Origin: JBDSGC01 sp046594105
Lineage (GTDB): Bacteria > Acidobacteriota > Thermoanaerobaculia > Gp7-AA8
Assembly (NCBI GenBank): GCA_046594105.1
Contig: JBKJQB010000112.1
Coordinates: 1 to 7,578, forward strand
Length of the DNA: 7,578 bases
Direction: 5' to 3'
This document shows positions 6,211 through 7,578 of this stretch, in pieces (position 1 is the stretch's first letter; every line of letters begins with the position of its first letter). Under the pieces are notes generated by a model that saw only the letters and a list, made by a program, of their open reading frames with translations, had not been told where the DNA came from and ran no database searches. Both the position numbers and the translations under genes were made by a program.

Positions 6211-6245
6211 AAACGTCACTAAAACCGTCGTTTCGGTGCTATCTT
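6211..6245 (+). promoter_or_regulatory. Candidate promoter/operator of the AsnC-EamA operon
   Basis: AAACGTC (6211-6217) and GTCGTTT (6227-6233) form an imperfect inverted repeat (6 of 7 positions) with a 9-bp A-rich spacer. It overlaps the position where a -35 would fall relative to TATCTT (6240-6245). Lrp/AsnC regulators commonly bind such imperfect, AT-rich dyads and control their own genes, so autoregulation is plausible. From the TATCTT box transcription would begin at about the ATG (6252), implying a leaderless message, which agrees with the lack of a Shine-Dalgarno. No standard -35 hexamer is visible. Confidence 0.3.
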
Positions 6246-6251
6246 CTGCTG

Positions 6252-6728
6252 ATGGCAGTCGTTCTGGACGACTTCGATCACCGCATTCTCAGTCTGCTCC
6301 TGCGCGACGGACGCCTTCCCACGTCCCAGATTGCCGACGCGGTCGGGCTCTCCCGCCCCGCGGTCGCGGAGCGGATGGAGAAGCTCGAACGCAACGGCGT
6401 GATCCGCGGAACCACCGTGGTGGTCGATCCGTCCGTGCTCGGCCCCCACGTCACGGCATTCGTTTCGGCGCGTGGCGGCGGAGTGACCAGCGACAAAGCG
6501 CAGAAGGCATTCAATGCGCTACTTCGCAGGGAAGAGATTCTGGAGGCGCATACGGTCGCCGGCGATGATTGCTACCTGCTCAAGGTGCGCACCGACACCA
6601 TGGCTTCGCTCAACGCACTGGTTTCCAGCCTCACCGCGGCGCCGCTGTCGCTGACCACGCGCACTACCATCGTCATGCAGACACACTGCGAGAAGGTGGG
6701 GGGCATCACTCTGGGCCAACGCTCATGA
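6252..6728 (+). CDS. Lrp/AsnC-family transcriptional regulator
   Basis: This 158-residue product has the standard two-domain layout of feast/famine regulators. The N-terminal winged helix-turn-helix begins LDDFDHRILSLLLRDGRLP (5-23), with the recognition region QIADAVGLSRPAVAERMEKL (26-45) followed by ERNGVIRG. A linker (VVVDPSVLG) leads to the C-terminal RAM effector and oligomerisation domain (about 65-145), with VAGDDCYLLKV (102-112) as the family's 'v.G..D.ll.v' turn that lies near the effector site. Such proteins form octamers or larger discs, bind amino acids or related small molecules, and act as activators or repressors. The stop overlaps the start of the EamA exporter (ATGA, 4 bp), which makes that transporter the likely target and links the ligand to its cargo. 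The specific ligand cannot be told from sequence. The start was chosen because it gives the usual family N-terminus. Confidence 0.96.
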   Translation: MAVVLDDFDHRILSLLLRDGRLPTSQIADAVGLSRPAVAERMEKLERNGVIRGTTVVVDPSVLGPHVTAFVSARGGGVTSDKAQKAFNALLRREEILEAHTVAGDDCYLLKVRTDTMASLNALVSSLTAAPLSLTTRTTIVMQTHCEKVGGITLGQRS

Positions 6729-7578
6729 AGAACGATCGCGTTTTGGCCTACGCAGCCTTCGCCATCGTCTGTCTCGTGTGGGGCACAACGTATCTGGCGA
6801 TCCGGATCGCCGTCGAGACGATGACTCCCATGCTGTTGACGGGCGCGCGCTTCACGGTGGCTGGCTTGATCCTCTTCACCATCGCCCGGCTGCGCGGCGA
6901 AACCATCCCTGGCGACCGCCGGCTCCTGCTGGATGTCGTGATCGTCGGCGTCCTGCTCGTCTGCATCGGCAATCTGGCAGTGGTGTGGGCCGAGCAGTGG
7001 GTGCCCAGCGGGATCGCTGCTTTGCTCGTGGCCACCGCTCCGTTCTGGGCAGCCATCCTCGAATCGACGCGGAAGGGCGGTGACCGCATCGGCCTCCGCG
7101 GAGGAGCCGGCATGCTCGTTGGCTTTCTCGGCGTCGCGCTGCTGGTCACTCCGCGCGGAGCCGGGAGCGCATTCGACCCGCACTTCGTCCTTGGGGCCCT
7201 GGCCATCCAGGTTGGCTGTTTCAGCTGGCAACTCGGAACCATGCGCAGCAAGGAACGACTCGGTGGGATCACGCCGCTGATGTCCTCGGGACTGCAGATG
7301 CTCGCCGGCGGCGTGCTGGTGGGAGCAGTGGGATTCGCCAGTGGCGAGGCACATCGTTTCACCGCCACGCCGCGGACGCTCGGTGCGCTGCTCTATCTGA
7401 CCCTCTTCGGATCGCTGCTCGCTTACACCGCCTTCGTCTATGCAGTCACGAAAATCCGAACCACCACCCTGTCGCTCTACGCCTACATCAATCCCGTCGT
7501 CGCGGTGATTCTGGGCTGGGCGATCCTGCACGAACCGCTCACGTCCACCGCGATCCTGGCCATGATCGTCATCCTCGC
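6725..7578 (+). CDS. EamA/DMT-family transporter, YedA-like (3' end beyond the window)
   Basis: The frame runs from the ATG at 6725 to the right edge: 284 complete codons and no stop. DMT exporters are usually about 290-310 residues, so only the last tail is missing. It shows two EamA repeats of about ten hydrophobic segments in total. The first begins VCLVWGTTYLAIRIAVE (15-31) with TPMLLTGARF (34-43) and VPSGIAALLVATAPFWAAIL (93-112). The second has GALAIQVGCFSWQLG (157-171), LYLTLFGSLLAYTAFVYAV (223-241) and LSLYAYINPVVAVILGW (249-265) followed by LHEPLT. These resemble E. coli YedA in order and spacing. It is an inner-membrane exporter of a small metabolite, the RhtA/YedA type of job; substrate unknown. 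The 4-bp overlap with the AsnC regulator indicates translational coupling and a shared promoter. Confidence 0.95.
   Translation, partial: MKNDRVLAYAAFAIVCLVWGTTYLAIRIAVETMTPMLLTGARFTVAGLILFTIARLRGETIPGDRRLLLDVVIVGVLLVCIGNLAVVWAEQWVPSGIAALLVATAPFWAAILESTRKGGDRIGLRGGAGMLVGFLGVALLVTPRGAGSAFDPHFVLGALAIQVGCFSWQLGTMRSKERLGGITPLMSSGLQMLAGGVLVGAVGFASGEAHRFTATPRTLGALLYLTLFGSLLAYTAFVYAVTKIRTTTLSLYAYINPVVAVILGWAILHEPLTSTAILAMIVIL

Noticed and set aside
5716..6219. 168-residue upstream extension of the ferredoxin frame
   Set aside because: It is antisense to the 111-residue gene and the divergent promoter region. The ferredoxin domain starts at 5715, and the open frame is explained by high GC.
6572..7531. 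319-codon minus-strand open frame opposite the AsnC and EamA genes
   Set aside because: Its composition (Gln/His/Asp/Arg-rich) is the complement of hydrophobic codons, and the sense frame is a clear DMT transporter.

Overview
This is a GC-rich, densely coding bacterial chromosomal segment. No RNA genes, CRISPR arrays, insertion sequences, phage genes or recognisable defence system were seen. The gene mix suggests Acidobacteriota or another high-GC Gram-negative lineage such as Myxococcota or Gemmatimonadota. The main clue is a very large secreted TolB-type beta-propeller/amidohydrolase fusion, together with a DUF1343 protein. The lineage is an inference from protein style, not a demonstrated placement.

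Layout from left to right. (1) Minus strand, 1-710: a MogA/MoaB-family molybdopterin protein (225-710). It overlaps by 4 bp (ATGA) the start of a DUF1343/NamZ-like gene that runs off the left edge (1-228). (2) Plus strand, 760-5320, diverging from mog across only 49 bp: queA (queuosine synthesis), then after a 58-bp gap with two small hairpins, a 1153-residue exported protein. That protein has a signal peptide, a Pro/Gln/charged linker, about eleven PD40 propeller repeats and a C-terminal amidohydrolase domain. (3) A 110-bp convergent gap with an 11-bp inverted repeat, then a minus-strand 94-residue [2Fe-2S] ferredoxin (5431-5715). (4) Plus strand from 5839: an unrecognised 111-residue protein behind an ECF-sigma-like promoter and a clear Shine-Dalgarno, then an Lrp/AsnC-family regulator (6252-6728). 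The regulator overlaps by 4 bp an EamA/DMT-family exporter (6725 to the right edge, truncated).

The best supported functional unit is the AsnC regulator plus EamA transporter. It looks like a translationally coupled, probably ligand-responsive regulator/exporter pair for an amino acid or similar metabolite. The other genes are mostly housekeeping or single-function genes. The least explained parts are the 111-residue protein with its promoter, the mog/DUF1343 coupling, and the altered metal-site pattern of the amidohydrolase domain. I did not find convincing evidence of a wholly new multi-gene system.
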